From an uncultured beta proteobacterium (GTDB taxonomy: Bacteria; Pseudomonadota; Gammaproteobacteria; Burkholderiales; Rhodocyclaceae), in assembly GCA_903933395.1 (NCBI GenBank), contig CAIZKA010000397.1:1-10461 (forward strand): DNA of 10,461 nucleotides. Direction: 5' to 3'. The position numbers and the translations under genes are program-made. Every line of letters begins with the position of its first letter. Position 1 is the stretch's first letter. Below, piece by piece: positions 1 to 8,142 of the stretch. Below the pieces are notes generated by a model. The model was given only the letters and a program-made list of their open reading frames with translations. It searched no databases and had not been told where the DNA came from.

Positions 1-82
1 CGCCCCAGAAGGCAAAGGGAAGCGTGATCAGAGCAAGGAAAATCTGGGTGATTTTCTTGTTGTTGCGAACGATATCAAGCAT
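1..82 (-). CDS. ppiD: PpiD-type periplasmic folding factor, N-terminal fragment (runs off the left edge)
   Basis: Only the first 27 codons are present, starting with ATG at 82-80. The translation begins MLDIVRNNKKITQ and continues into a hydrophobic stretch ending LPFAFWG. This is the cytoplasmic stub and single membrane anchor characteristic of PpiD/SurA-N proteins, which hold a parvulin-like chaperone domain in the periplasm next to the Sec translocon. A modest Shine-Dalgarno AGGG (93-96) lies 10 nt upstream of the ATG. Its position downstream of lon on the same strand supports the call, because ppiD follows lon (usually after hupB) in many proteobacteria. The chaperone and parvulin domains lie outside the window and cannot be judged. 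There is almost no room for a dedicated promoter, since a strong hairpin sits only 21 nt before the start codon. Confidence 0.82.
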   Translation of the reverse strand, partial: MLDIVRNNKKITQIFLALITLPFAFWG

Positions 83-103
83 GCGATGAAAACCCTAGAT
101 GCG

Positions 104-131
104 ACAAAGGCGAACGGGTGTTCGCCTTTGT
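104..131 (-). terminator. Perfect 12-bp hairpin between tRNA-Val and ppiD (terminator or attenuator)
   Basis: Positions 104-115 and 120-131 are perfect inverted repeats (ACAAAGGCGAAC / GTTCGCCTTTGT) around a 4-nt loop at 116-119. On the minus strand the 3' arm ends CCTTTGT and runs into CGCATC, so the U-tract is short and broken. The hairpin starts 5 nt after the tRNA-Val CCA end. It could terminate the tRNA transcript, protect its 3' end, or attenuate read-through into ppiD. The stem is seen directly; its function is inferred. Confidence 0.65.
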
Positions 132-135
132 TCGG

Positions 136-211
136 TGGTGGGTGCTGACGGGGTCGAACCGCCGACATTCTGCGTGTAAGGCAGACGCTCTACCAACTGA
201 GCTAAGCACCC
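136..211 (-). tRNA. tRNA-Val(UAC)
   Basis: The minus strand folds as a full 76-nt cloverleaf. The acceptor arm starts GGGTGCT and is closed by AGCACCC plus discriminator A, and the CCA end is encoded (136-138). The D arm contains AGTTGGTAGA. The anticodon stem TCTGC/GCAGA encloses loop CTTACAC with anticodon TAC, which reads valine GUN codons. The T arm carries GTTCGAC. It lies between lon and ppiD, 59 nt after the lon stop. No intron or mismatch is apparent. Confidence 0.97.
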
Positions 212-249
212 GCTGAACAGCCGCTGACCACAACGGACAGCCGGCCGCA

Positions 250-258
250 ATTCTATCA
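250..258 (-). promoter_or_regulatory. Probable extended -10 promoter element for tRNA-Val
   Basis: On the minus strand the lon-tRNA gap reads TGATAGAAT, which fits an extended -10 (TGn followed by a TATAAT-like hexamer, TAGAAT). A GC-rich discriminator (TGCGGCCGG) follows, typical of stable-RNA promoters. Predicted transcription would begin near 243, about 30 nt before the mature tRNA 5' end at 211. No convincing -35 hexamer is visible at 17 nt, which is tolerated in extended -10 promoters. Assignment is by motif only. Confidence 0.4.
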
Positions 259-270
259 GTTCATGGGGAC

Positions 271-2688
<2,418 letters not shown>

Positions 2689-2692
2689 CGTG

Positions 2693-2698
2693 TCCTTC
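2693..2698 (-). promoter_or_regulatory. Shine-Dalgarno of lon, bearing on which of two ATGs is used
   Basis: The minus strand reads GAAGGA followed by CACG and then two tandem ATG codons. The 7-nt spacing to the second ATG (2683-2685) is closer to optimal than the 4-nt spacing to the first, so Lon may begin MSGLPAS rather than MMSGLPAS. Confidence 0.6.
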
Positions 2699-2718
2699 GG
2701 TTATGAGTCACGCCGACC

Positions 2719-2746
2719 ACATGGGGGCGACAGACCGGTATTCAAG
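2719..2746 (-). promoter_or_regulatory. Near-consensus sigma-32 (RpoH) heat-shock promoter of lon
   Basis: Read on the minus strand, the clpX-lon gap contains CTTGAAT (2740-2746), a 13-nt spacer (2727-2739), then CCCCATGT (2719-2726). The RpoH consensus is CTTGAAA, about 13-15 nt, then CCCCATnT, so only the last base of the -35 box deviates. Predicted transcription would start around 2710-2713, leaving a leader of roughly 25 nt with the lon Shine-Dalgarno inside it. lon is a classical heat-shock gene, which agrees with the assignment. The motif is seen directly; activity is inferred. Confidence 0.8.
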
Positions 2747-2763
2747 ACGGCATTGCCGCCGGA

Positions 2764-4032
2764 TCAGTTCGAGCCTGAGACCTTCGGCTGGTCGGCGTAA
2801 ATCATCAGCGGCTGGGCGCCGCTTTCAATCGTACTCTCGTCGATCACCACCTTGCTCACGTTCTCCAGGGTGGGAATTTCGTACATGGTATCGAGCAGCA
2901 CGTTTTCGAGTATCGAGCGCAGCCCGCGGGCGCCCGTCTTGCGCTTCAGGGCCTTTTTCGCAATGGCCTGCAGGGCCGAGGGGCGCACTTCGAGTTCCAC
3001 GCCTTCCATGGCAAACAGCTTGTGATACTGCTTGATCAGTGCATTCTTGGGCTCAATCAGTATTTCGATCAATGCCGCCTCGTCGAGTTCCCGCAAGGTG
3101 GCAAGGACCGGCAGACGTCCGATCAATTCCGGGATCAGGCCGAATTTGATCAGGTCCTCCGGCTCGACCTGCTGCAGCATCTCGTCGACATTGCCGGCAT
3201 CGCGGCTCTTCACTTCCGCGCCGAAACCGATGCCGCCCTTTTCGGAGCGATTGCGGATCACCTTGTCCAGCCCGTCGAAAGCCCCGCCACAGATGAACAG
3301 GATGTTGGTCGTGTCGATCTGGATGAAATCCTGGTTCGGGTGCTTGCGCCCGCCCTGCGGCGGAATGCTGGCCACCGTGCCCTCGATGAGCTTCAGCAGC
3401 GCCTGCTGCACGCCCTCGCCGGAGACGTCGCGGGTAATCGACGGGTTGTCCGACTTGCGCGAAATCTTGTCGATCTCATCGATGTAGACGATGCCCTGCT
3501 GCGCCTTCTCGACCTCGTGGTCGCATTTCTGCAGCAGCTTCTGGATGATGTTCTCGACATCCTCGCCGACATAGCCCGCTTCGGTCAGCGTCGTCGCGTC
3601 GGCCATGACGAAGGGCACGTTGAGCATGCGGGCCAGAGTCTGCGCCAGCAGGGTCTTGCCCGACCCGGTGGGGCCGATCAGGAGGATGTTGCTCTTCGAC
3701 AGTTCTATGCCGTCGCTGCCCTTTTCCTGGTGCCGGATGCGCTTGTAGTGGTTGTAGACCGCAACGGAAAGAATCTTTTTCGCCGAATCCTGCCCGATCA
3801 CGTACTGATCGAGCATCTCGCGGATCTCCTTCGGCGCCGGCAGTTCGCGTTTCGCGACCCCCGCCGGCTCGGCGGCGATCTCGTCACGAATGATGTCGTT
3901 GCAAAGTTCGATGCATTCGTCGCAGATGAAAACGGAGGGGCCGGCGATCAGTTTCTTGACTTCATGCTGGCTCTTGCCGCAGAAGGAGCAATACAGCAGC
4001 TTTTCGCTGCTACCCGATTTTTTTTCCGCCAT
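2764..4032 (-). CDS. clpX: ClpX, AAA+ unfoldase subunit of the ClpXP protease
   Basis: Hexameric ATPase that recognises, unfolds and threads substrates into ClpP in the cytoplasm. At 422 residues it has standard length. The N-terminal zinc-binding domain has Cys15, Cys18, Cys37 and Cys40. The AAA+ core has Walker A GPTGSGKT (120-127), the pore-1 loop GYVG (153-156), Walker B IVYIDEIDK (181-189), an RKH pore loop (229-231) and the ClpP-docking IGF tripeptide (268-270). Arg306 in ELIGRLP is the expected arginine finger, and the sensor-2 motif GAR is at 367-369. Everything needed for unfolding and ClpP docking is present. The ATG (4030-4032) has GGAG 7 nt upstream (4040-4043). It starts 25 nt after the clpP stop, so it is almost certainly cotranscribed with clpP. 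The 75-bp gap to lon contains a separate heat-shock promoter. Confidence 0.98.
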   Translation of the reverse strand: MAEKKSGSSEKLLYCSFCGKSQHEVKKLIAGPSVFICDECIELCNDIIRDEIAAEPAGVAKRELPAPKEIREMLDQYVIGQDSAKKILSVAVYNHYKRIRHQEKGSDGIELSKSNILLIGPTGSGKTLLAQTLARMLNVPFVMADATTLTEAGYVGEDVENIIQKLLQKCDHEVEKAQQGIVYIDEIDKISRKSDNPSITRDVSGEGVQQALLKLIEGTVASIPPQGGRKHPNQDFIQIDTTNILFICGGAFDGLDKVIRNRSEKGGIGFGAEVKSRDAGNVDEMLQQVEPEDLIKFGLIPELIGRLPVLATLRELDEAALIEILIEPKNALIKQYHKLFAMEGVELEVRPSALQAIAKKALKRKTGARGLRSILENVLLDTMYEIPTLENVSKVVIDESTIESGAQPLMIYADQPKVSGSN

Positions 4033-4057
4033 TTTTCGTCTCCGTCCGTGCGAACGC

Positions 4058-4732
4058 TCAAGTCTTGGCAGCTACGGGCGCTTCGGCTTCGTCGCGACGG
4101 CTCAGCACCTTGTCCACCAGGCCATACTCTACCGCGGCTTCGGCGGAAAGGAAGTTGTCGCGATCGGTGTCGCGCTCGACCTGCTCGATCGACTGGCCGG
4201 TATGGTGCGCCAGCATGCTGTTGAGCTTCTGCTTGAGGAAGAGGATTTCCTTGGCATGGATCTCGATGTCCGAGGCCTGCCCCTGGAAGCCGCCCATGGG
4301 TTGATGAATCATCACGCGCGAATTGGGCAGGCAGAAACGCTTGCCCTTTTCGCCCGCCGCCAGCAGAAAGGCGCCCATGCTGGCCGCCTGGCCGATGCAC
4401 AGCGTCGACACGTTGGACTTGATGAACTGCATGGTGTCGTAGATGGCCATGCCCGCGGTGACGGAACCGCCCGGCGAATTGATGTAAAAGAAAATGTCCT
4501 TGTCCGGATTTTCGGATTCAAGAAACAGCAACTGGGCCACGATCAGGTTGGCCGTGCCGTCGTTGACCGGTCCGACCAGAAAAATTACCCGCTCGCGCAG
4601 CAGGCGCGAATAGATGTCATAGGCCCGCTCGCCGCGACCGCTGGTCTCGATGACCATCGGCACCAGGCCCAGGCCCTGCGTATCGGGAGCCGGAGCATCC
4701 CAGGCGCCGCCGTTCTTTCGCGAACCGTACAT
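4058..4732 (-). CDS. clpP: ClpP, proteolytic subunit of the Clp protease
   Basis: Serine peptidase that forms the double-heptamer chamber docking ClpX. With the start chosen here it is 224 residues. The triad is visible: Ser118 in GQAASMG, His143 in RVMIHQP, and Asp192 in the ERDTDRDN segment. The spacing (25 and 49 residues) equals that of E. coli ClpP. The strongly conserved LVPMV, YDIYSRLL and FYINSPGG segments are present, and the N-terminal part before GLVPMV is presumably a propeptide. Start choice: GGAG (4739-4742) lies 6 nt before the ATG at 4730-4732. Two in-frame ATGs further upstream exist, at 4736-4738 and 4751-4753. The latter overlaps the tig stop codon as ATGA and would give 231 residues by translational coupling. 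The gene is sandwiched between tig and clpX and belongs to their operon. Confidence 0.97.
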   Translation of the reverse strand: MYGSRKNGGAWDAPAPDTQGLGLVPMVIETSGRGERAYDIYSRLLRERVIFLVGPVNDGTANLIVAQLLFLESENPDKDIFFYINSPGGSVTAGMAIYDTMQFIKSNVSTLCIGQAASMGAFLLAAGEKGKRFCLPNSRVMIHQPMGGFQGQASDIEIHAKEILFLKQKLNSMLAHHTGQSIEQVERDTDRDNFLSAEAAVEYGLVDKVLSRRDEAEAPVAAKT

Positions 4733-4738
4733 GTTCAT

Positions 4739-4742
4739 CTCC
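4739..4742 (-). promoter_or_regulatory. Shine-Dalgarno GGAG that favours the inner clpP start
   Basis: The minus strand reads CCGGAG, then ATGAAC, then ATG. GGAG abuts the middle ATG (4736-4738) and lies 6 nt from the inner ATG (4730-4732). This makes the inner codon the best-supported site. The outermost ATG (4751-4753) has only AGG directly adjacent, but it overlaps the tig stop. Confidence 0.5.
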
Positions 4743-4749
4743 GGCAGGA

Positions 4750-6054
4750 TCATCCTGCATTTCCCATCAGTGCGTCAAAAGCGATCGGCGTCTCGCTGAC
4801 TTTGGCGCTGCGCAGAACCCAATCCACCACGTTATTTTCCAGCGCCAACGCTTCGGCCTCGGCCAGGCGCTGTGGCTGGGAATAGTACCAGCGGACCACT
4901 TCTTTCGGGTCTTCGAAGGTTTCCGCAAGATCATCCACGATGGCGCGCACCTGTTCCGGCTTGACATGAAGGTCCTTGACCTTGACCAGTTCGGCCACCA
5001 GCAAGCCCAGCTTCACGCGGCGCGTTGCCTGCTCGGTAAACCAGGAGGGTTCCACCGGAATGTTCTTCATCCCCATGCCGCGCTGCTCCATGTCGCGCCG
5101 CGCCGCGTCGGCCATCTGCTCGGACTCCATCGCAACCAGCGCCTTCGGCACTTCGACGGGATTCACCTTGAGCAGCACATCCATGACCTGCTCCTTGACC
5201 CTGGCCAGGAGGCGCTTCTTGACTTCGCGTCCCAGGTTGGAACGCACCTCGGCGCGCATCTTGTCGATGTCGCCATCGGCGACGCCAAGCTGCCGCGCGA
5301 AATCGGCATCCACCTCCGGCACCCGGGCCGCTTCGACCTTTTTTACGCTCATCTCGAACTGCACCGTGGCACCGGCCAGGTCGGCCGCCTGATAGTCGGC
5401 CGGGAAGCTGACGTCGAAGGTTTTGGTGTCGCCGGCCTTGACGCCATGCATCTGGGCTTCGAAATCGGGCAGCATCATGCCGCCGCCGACGATCACGGAA
5501 TAATCGCTGGCCTTGCCTCCGGGGAACTCCTCGCCATTCTTGCGGCCGACGAAGTCGATCACGATGCGGTCATCCTTCACTGAGGCGCCGTCGGTCTCGA
5601 CATACGTCGTGCGCTGCTTGCGCAGTACTTCGAGCGTCTTGTCGACTTCGGCTTCGGTCACAGTCAGCGTCGGCTTTTCGATCGCCTCGGCGGAAACATC
5701 GGCCGGCGTGATGTCGGGATAGACCTCGAACACCGCGGTAAAACCCAATTGTCCCGGGCCTGCGTCAGACTTGGGTTCGATGCGCGGATAGCCGGCGACG
5801 CGAAGTTTCTGTTCGCGCACTTTCTCGCCATAGGCCTTTTCCACCGCAGCACCGATGGCGTCCGAGCGCGCCTGGGAGCCATATTGCTGCGCGACCATTT
5901 TCATCGGCACCTTGCCCGGACGAAAACCCGGCATCTTCACCGTACGCGACATATGCTTCAGGCGCTGGTCGACATCCCTTTCGATCTCGGCCAGAACCAC
6001 CGTCATGTCGACGCGCCGTTCCAGTGCGCTGCCAGTCTCGATTGCAGCACTCAT
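4750..6054 (-). CDS. tig: Trigger factor, ribosome-associated chaperone and peptidyl-prolyl isomerase
   Basis: Binds near the ribosomal exit tunnel and shields nascent chains; it also has prolyl isomerase activity. With the start at 6054 (MSAAIETGSALERR) it is 434 residues, close to the usual 430-440. The ribosome-docking signature GFRPGKVP then falls at 43-50, exactly where GFRKGKVP lies in E. coli trigger factor. This is the main reason for choosing this start. An FKBP-type PPIase domain spans about 159-243 (DDRIVIDFVGRKNG to the QFEMSVKKVE strand). The C-terminal helical chaperone arms fill the remainder. The reading frame continues upstream with further ATGs at 6072, 6087, 6099 and 6120 (456 residues at most), none with a strong Shine-Dalgarno. 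The stop TGA overlaps the outermost possible clpP ATG. It is the first protein gene of the tig-clpP-clpX block, downstream of tRNA-Leu. Confidence 0.95.
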   Translation of the reverse strand: MSAAIETGSALERRVDMTVVLAEIERDVDQRLKHMSRTVKMPGFRPGKVPMKMVAQQYGSQARSDAIGAAVEKAYGEKVREQKLRVAGYPRIEPKSDAGPGQLGFTAVFEVYPDITPADVSAEAIEKPTLTVTEAEVDKTLEVLRKQRTTYVETDGASVKDDRIVIDFVGRKNGEEFPGGKASDYSVIVGGGMMLPDFEAQMHGVKAGDTKTFDVSFPADYQAADLAGATVQFEMSVKKVEAARVPEVDADFARQLGVADGDIDKMRAEVRSNLGREVKKRLLARVKEQVMDVLLKVNPVEVPKALVAMESEQMADAARRDMEQRGMGMKNIPVEPSWFTEQATRRVKLGLLVAELVKVKDLHVKPEQVRAIVDDLAETFEDPKEVVRWYYSQPQRLAEAEALALENNVVDWVLRSAKVSETPIAFDALMGNAG

Positions 6055-6057
6055 CGT

Positions 6058-6087
6058 TACCGTATCCGTCATTTCCGTACCCGTCAT
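6058..6087 (-). repeat. Tandem 15-bp duplication at the 5' end of the tig frame
   Basis: On the minus strand ATGACGGGTACGGAA (6073-6087) is followed directly by ATGACGGATACGGTA (6058-6072), 13 of 15 bases identical. In the tig frame it would encode MTGTE-MTDTV just before the likely true start at 6054. Each copy carries its own ATG, adding candidate start codons. It may be leader RNA rather than coding. Confidence 0.7.
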
Positions 6088-6149
6088 TGAAAAAGCCATT
6101 AAAAAACCGCACCAGAGCATAACTGCTGCGGCAAAACTGCAACCAAACT

Positions 6150-6165
6150 GCCCGCAAACCCGGGC
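6150..6165 (-). terminator. Short GC hairpin after tRNA-Leu (weak terminator candidate)
   Basis: The minus strand has GCCCG (6161-6165), a 6-nt loop and CGGGC (6150-6154), followed by AGTTTGGTTGCAGTTTTG. It has a 5-bp stem and only scattered Ts, so any termination is probably partial. It lies between the tRNA-Leu 3' end and tig and could separate, or loosely link, the two transcripts. Confidence 0.3.
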
Positions 6166-6192
6166 CGGAACTCCGAATCAGCGCCCGATTGC

Positions 6193-6277
6193 TGGTGCCC
6201 AGGAAGGGACTCGAACCCCCACGCCTCGCGGCGCCAGAACCTAAATCTGGTGCGTCTACCAATTCCGCCACCTGGGC
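6193..6277 (-). tRNA. tRNA-Leu(UAG)
   Basis: An 85-nt class II tRNA on the minus strand. The acceptor GCCCAGG pairs with CCTGGGC, followed by discriminator A and an encoded CCA (6193-6195). The D arm contains AATTGGTAGA. The anticodon stem CCAGA/TCTGG encloses TTTAGGT with anticodon TAG, reading leucine CUN codons. The long variable arm CGCC-GCGA-GGCG, diagnostic of tRNA-Leu/Ser, is present. The T arm has GTTCGAGT, with two G-U pairs implied in its stem. It sits upstream of tig on the same strand. Confidence 0.97.
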
Positions 6278-6331
6278 GCATGTCGCGACCCGCCGGCAAA
6301 GCAAAGCCGCGCGGCACGACGTGGATTGCGA

Positions 6332-6337
6332 ATTTTA
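6332..6337 (-). promoter_or_regulatory. Candidate -10 element for tRNA-Leu
   Basis: TAAAAT on the minus strand lies about 55 nt before the tRNA 5' end and is the best TATAAT-like hexamer in the divergent gap. A GC-rich stretch follows. The hexamer 17 nt upstream (CGGAAA) is a poor -35, and TTGTCG lies too close (8 nt). This is only a plausible assignment. Confidence 0.3.
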
Positions 6338-6400
6338 CCTGCTTTCGACAATTCTTTCCGGCTCGCGCCATGCCCGCTGCAGGCCGCGAACTTGGGCAAA

Positions 6401-6426
6401 GCCGGCGCCCCGGCATGAAAAGCCGG
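6401..6426 (+). repeat. Three-part GCCGG/CCGGC element able to form two exclusive hairpins upstream of hpnC
   Basis: GCCGG (6401-6405), CCGGC (6410-6414) and GCCGG (6422-6426) lie in sequence. The central arm can pair with either the left arm (4-nt loop) or the right arm (7-nt loop), but not both. The rest of the 187-bp divergent region 6278-6464 shows no ORF of note. If an hpnC transcript started upstream of 6400 this would be in its leader; otherwise it is only GC-rich promoter DNA. Confidence 0.35.
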
Positions 6427-6447
6427 ATGCGCGGAAAGCTCTGTAGC

Positions 6448-6453
6448 TATACT
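6448..6453 (+). promoter_or_regulatory. Candidate -10 element for hpnCDE
   Basis: TATACT matches TATAAT at five of six positions and ends 11 nt before the hpnC ATG. No recognisable -35 lies 16-18 nt upstream. If used, transcription would start within a few bases of the ATG, giving a nearly leaderless mRNA. That would fit the absence of a Shine-Dalgarno before hpnC. Confidence 0.35.
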
Positions 6454-6464
6454 TCCGCCGCATC

Positions 6465-7301
6465 ATGGCCGTCGATCACTACGAAAACTTTCCCGTTGCG
6501 TCCATCCTCCTGCCGTCCGCCTTGCGCGAACCGGTGGCGGCGATCTACTGGTTCGCCCGCAGCGCCGACGACTTCGCCGACGAAGGCGACCTGTCGCCCC
6601 ACGAGCGCCACGCGCTGCTGGCGGAATACCAGGCGGAACTCGACGCCATCGAACGCGGGGAACCCACCCGGCATCCGGTATTCATGCGCCTGCGGCCGGT
6701 AATCGCGCACTACAACTTGCCGCTGCACCTGTTTCGCGACCTGCTCGATGCTTTTGCGCAGGACGTGGGCAAGGACCGCTACCGCGACTTCGCCGAACTG
6801 ATGGACTACTGCCGCCGCTCGGCCGATCCGGTCGGCCGCCTGCTGCTGCACCTGTTCGGCGAGGCTACGCCCGGGAATCTGTCACGCTCGGATGCCATCT
6901 GCTCGGCGCTGCAATTGATCAACCACTGGCAGGATGTCGGCATCGACGCCGCCAAGGGTGCGCACGGCAGGATTTACCTGCCGCAGGACGAAATGGCGCG
7001 CTTCGGCGTCGGCGAGGAGACGATCCTTCAGCGTGTCGCCAGCGCCGACTTCCGGACCCTGCTTTGCTTCCAGGCCGACCGCGCCCGCGCCCTGATGCTG
7101 TCCGGCGCCCCGCTGGGCTGGGATCTGCCCGGCCGCATGGGCCTCGAAATCCGCGCCATTGTCGCCGGGGGCCTCTGCATCCTGGATAAAATCGAGGCGA
7201 TTGACTACGATGTGTTCGAGCACCGGCCAAAGCTCGAAGCCTTCAACTGGCCGCTGATCATGTGGCGCTCCCTGGTCCGCCCATTGGACAACAACCGGTA
7301 A
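6465..7301 (+). CDS. hpnC: HpnC, hydroxysqualene synthase (squalene/phytoene synthase family)
   Basis: In the HpnCDE route this enzyme converts presqualene diphosphate to hydroxysqualene. The 278-residue protein has the trans-isoprenyl diphosphate synthase head-to-head fold signatures: a first acidic motif DDFADE at 35-40, and a second, DVGID, at 157-161 (within NHWQDVGID). RIYLPQDEMARFGV follows. The N-terminus VDHYENFPVAS is typical of HpnC and fixes the ATG at 6465. No Shine-Dalgarno precedes it (the upstream bases are CCGCCGCATC). It is the first gene of hpnCDE and is 7 nt from hpnD, its paralogue. HpnC and HpnD belong to the same family as phytoene synthase; the tandem arrangement with hpnE makes squalene synthesis the better reading. 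Function is inferred from family and order. Confidence 0.93.
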   Translation: MAVDHYENFPVASILLPSALREPVAAIYWFARSADDFADEGDLSPHERHALLAEYQAELDAIERGEPTRHPVFMRLRPVIAHYNLPLHLFRDLLDAFAQDVGKDRYRDFAELMDYCRRSADPVGRLLLHLFGEATPGNLSRSDAICSALQLINHWQDVGIDAAKGAHGRIYLPQDEMARFGVGEETILQRVASADFRTLLCFQADRARALMLSGAPLGWDLPGRMGLEIRAIVAGGLCILDKIEAIDYDVFEHRPKLEAFNWPLIMWRSLVRPLDNNR

Positions 7302-7308
7302 ATTCGCC

Positions 7309-8142
7309 GTGACCCCCGACGAGTACTGCCAGCAGCGTGCCGCCGCCAGCGGCTCCAGCTTCTATTACAGCTTCCTCTTCCTCGAGCCGCGCCGGCGCCA
7401 GGCAATCACGGCGCTGTACGCCTTCTGCCGCGAGGTCGACGACGTGGTCGATGAATGTCCGGACGCCGGACTCGCGCGCACCAAGCTTGACTGGTGGCGC
7501 GGCGAAGTCGCCGCCCTGTACAGGGGACGCCCCGGCCACCCGGTGACCCAGGCCCTCGCAGTATCGCTGAAGGAATTCCAACTGCCCCAGGAGCAGTTGC
7601 TGGAAATCATCGACGGCATGGAGATGGACCTCGACAACGCGCGCTATGCCGACTTCAAGGCCCTGCACCTCTACTGCTACCGGGTCGCCAGCGTGGTCGG
7701 CCTGCTCGCCGCCGAGATTTTCGGCTACCGTGAGCGGCAGACCCTCAAGTACGCCCACGATCTGGGCCTGGCCTTCCAACTCACCAACATCATCCGCGAC
7801 GTCGGCGAAGACGCCCGCCGCGGCCGCATCTACCTGCCGCAGGACGAACTCGCACGCTTCGGTGTCACCGAGTCCGATCTGCTGAACGCCAATTACAGCG
7901 AGAGCTTCCGCCGCCTGATGCAATTCCAGGTCGAGCGCGCGCAAGCCACCTACCAGCAGGCTTTTGCCCAACTGCCCGCCGCCGACCGCAAAGCGCAGCG
8001 GGCAGGACTGGTGATGGCCGCCATTTACCGGGCCACGCTTAACGAGATCGTGCACGATGACTTTCGCGTGCTGGACCAGCGCATCTCGCTGCCGCCGCTG
8101 CGCAAGCTTTGGCTGGCCGGAAAGACCTGGATAACCGCGTGA
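7309..8142 (+). CDS. hpnD: HpnD, presqualene diphosphate synthase
   Basis: Condenses two farnesyl diphosphates into presqualene diphosphate, the first step of the three-enzyme squalene route. The 277-residue product starts at GTG (7309-7311), giving MTPDEYCQQRAAASGSSFYYSF, a characteristic HpnD N-terminus. The first aspartate-rich motif is DDVVDE (44-49, in CREVDDVVDE), and the second is DVGED (164-168, in NIIRDVGED). LYCYRVAS and RIYLPQDELARFGV are also conserved. It lies 7 nt after the hpnC stop without an obvious Shine-Dalgarno, so translation is probably coupled. Its stop codon overlaps the hpnE start (GTGA). It is clearly paralogous to HpnC next door; their shared RIYLPQDE segment even retains an 18-nt identical DNA run. 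Confidence 0.94.
   Translation: MTPDEYCQQRAAASGSSFYYSFLFLEPRRRQAITALYAFCREVDDVVDECPDAGLARTKLDWWRGEVAALYRGRPGHPVTQALAVSLKEFQLPQEQLLEIIDGMEMDLDNARYADFKALHLYCYRVASVVGLLAAEIFGYRERQTLKYAHDLGLAFQLTNIIRDVGEDARRGRIYLPQDELARFGVTESDLLNANYSESFRRLMQFQVERAQATYQQAFAQLPAADRKAQRAGLVMAAIYRATLNEIVHDDFRVLDQRISLPPLRKLWLAGKTWITA

Noticed and set aside
3022..4224. 400-codon open frame on the plus strand opposite clpX and clpP
   Set aside because: It lies antisense to two strongly conserved genes, shows low-complexity residue composition and no recognisable motif. Long antisense frames are expected in GC-rich coding DNA with strong third-position bias.
4966..5583. 205-codon open frame on the plus strand opposite tig
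   Set aside because: Entirely antisense to tig. Its His-rich composition mirrors the codon bias of the real gene, and no independent start signal is visible.
8109..8138. Upstream TTG start for hpnE adding ten residues
   Set aside because: The extension lies inside hpnD and precedes the first Rossmann strand without family precedent. The GTG at 8139 overlapping the hpnD stop is the normal coupled arrangement.
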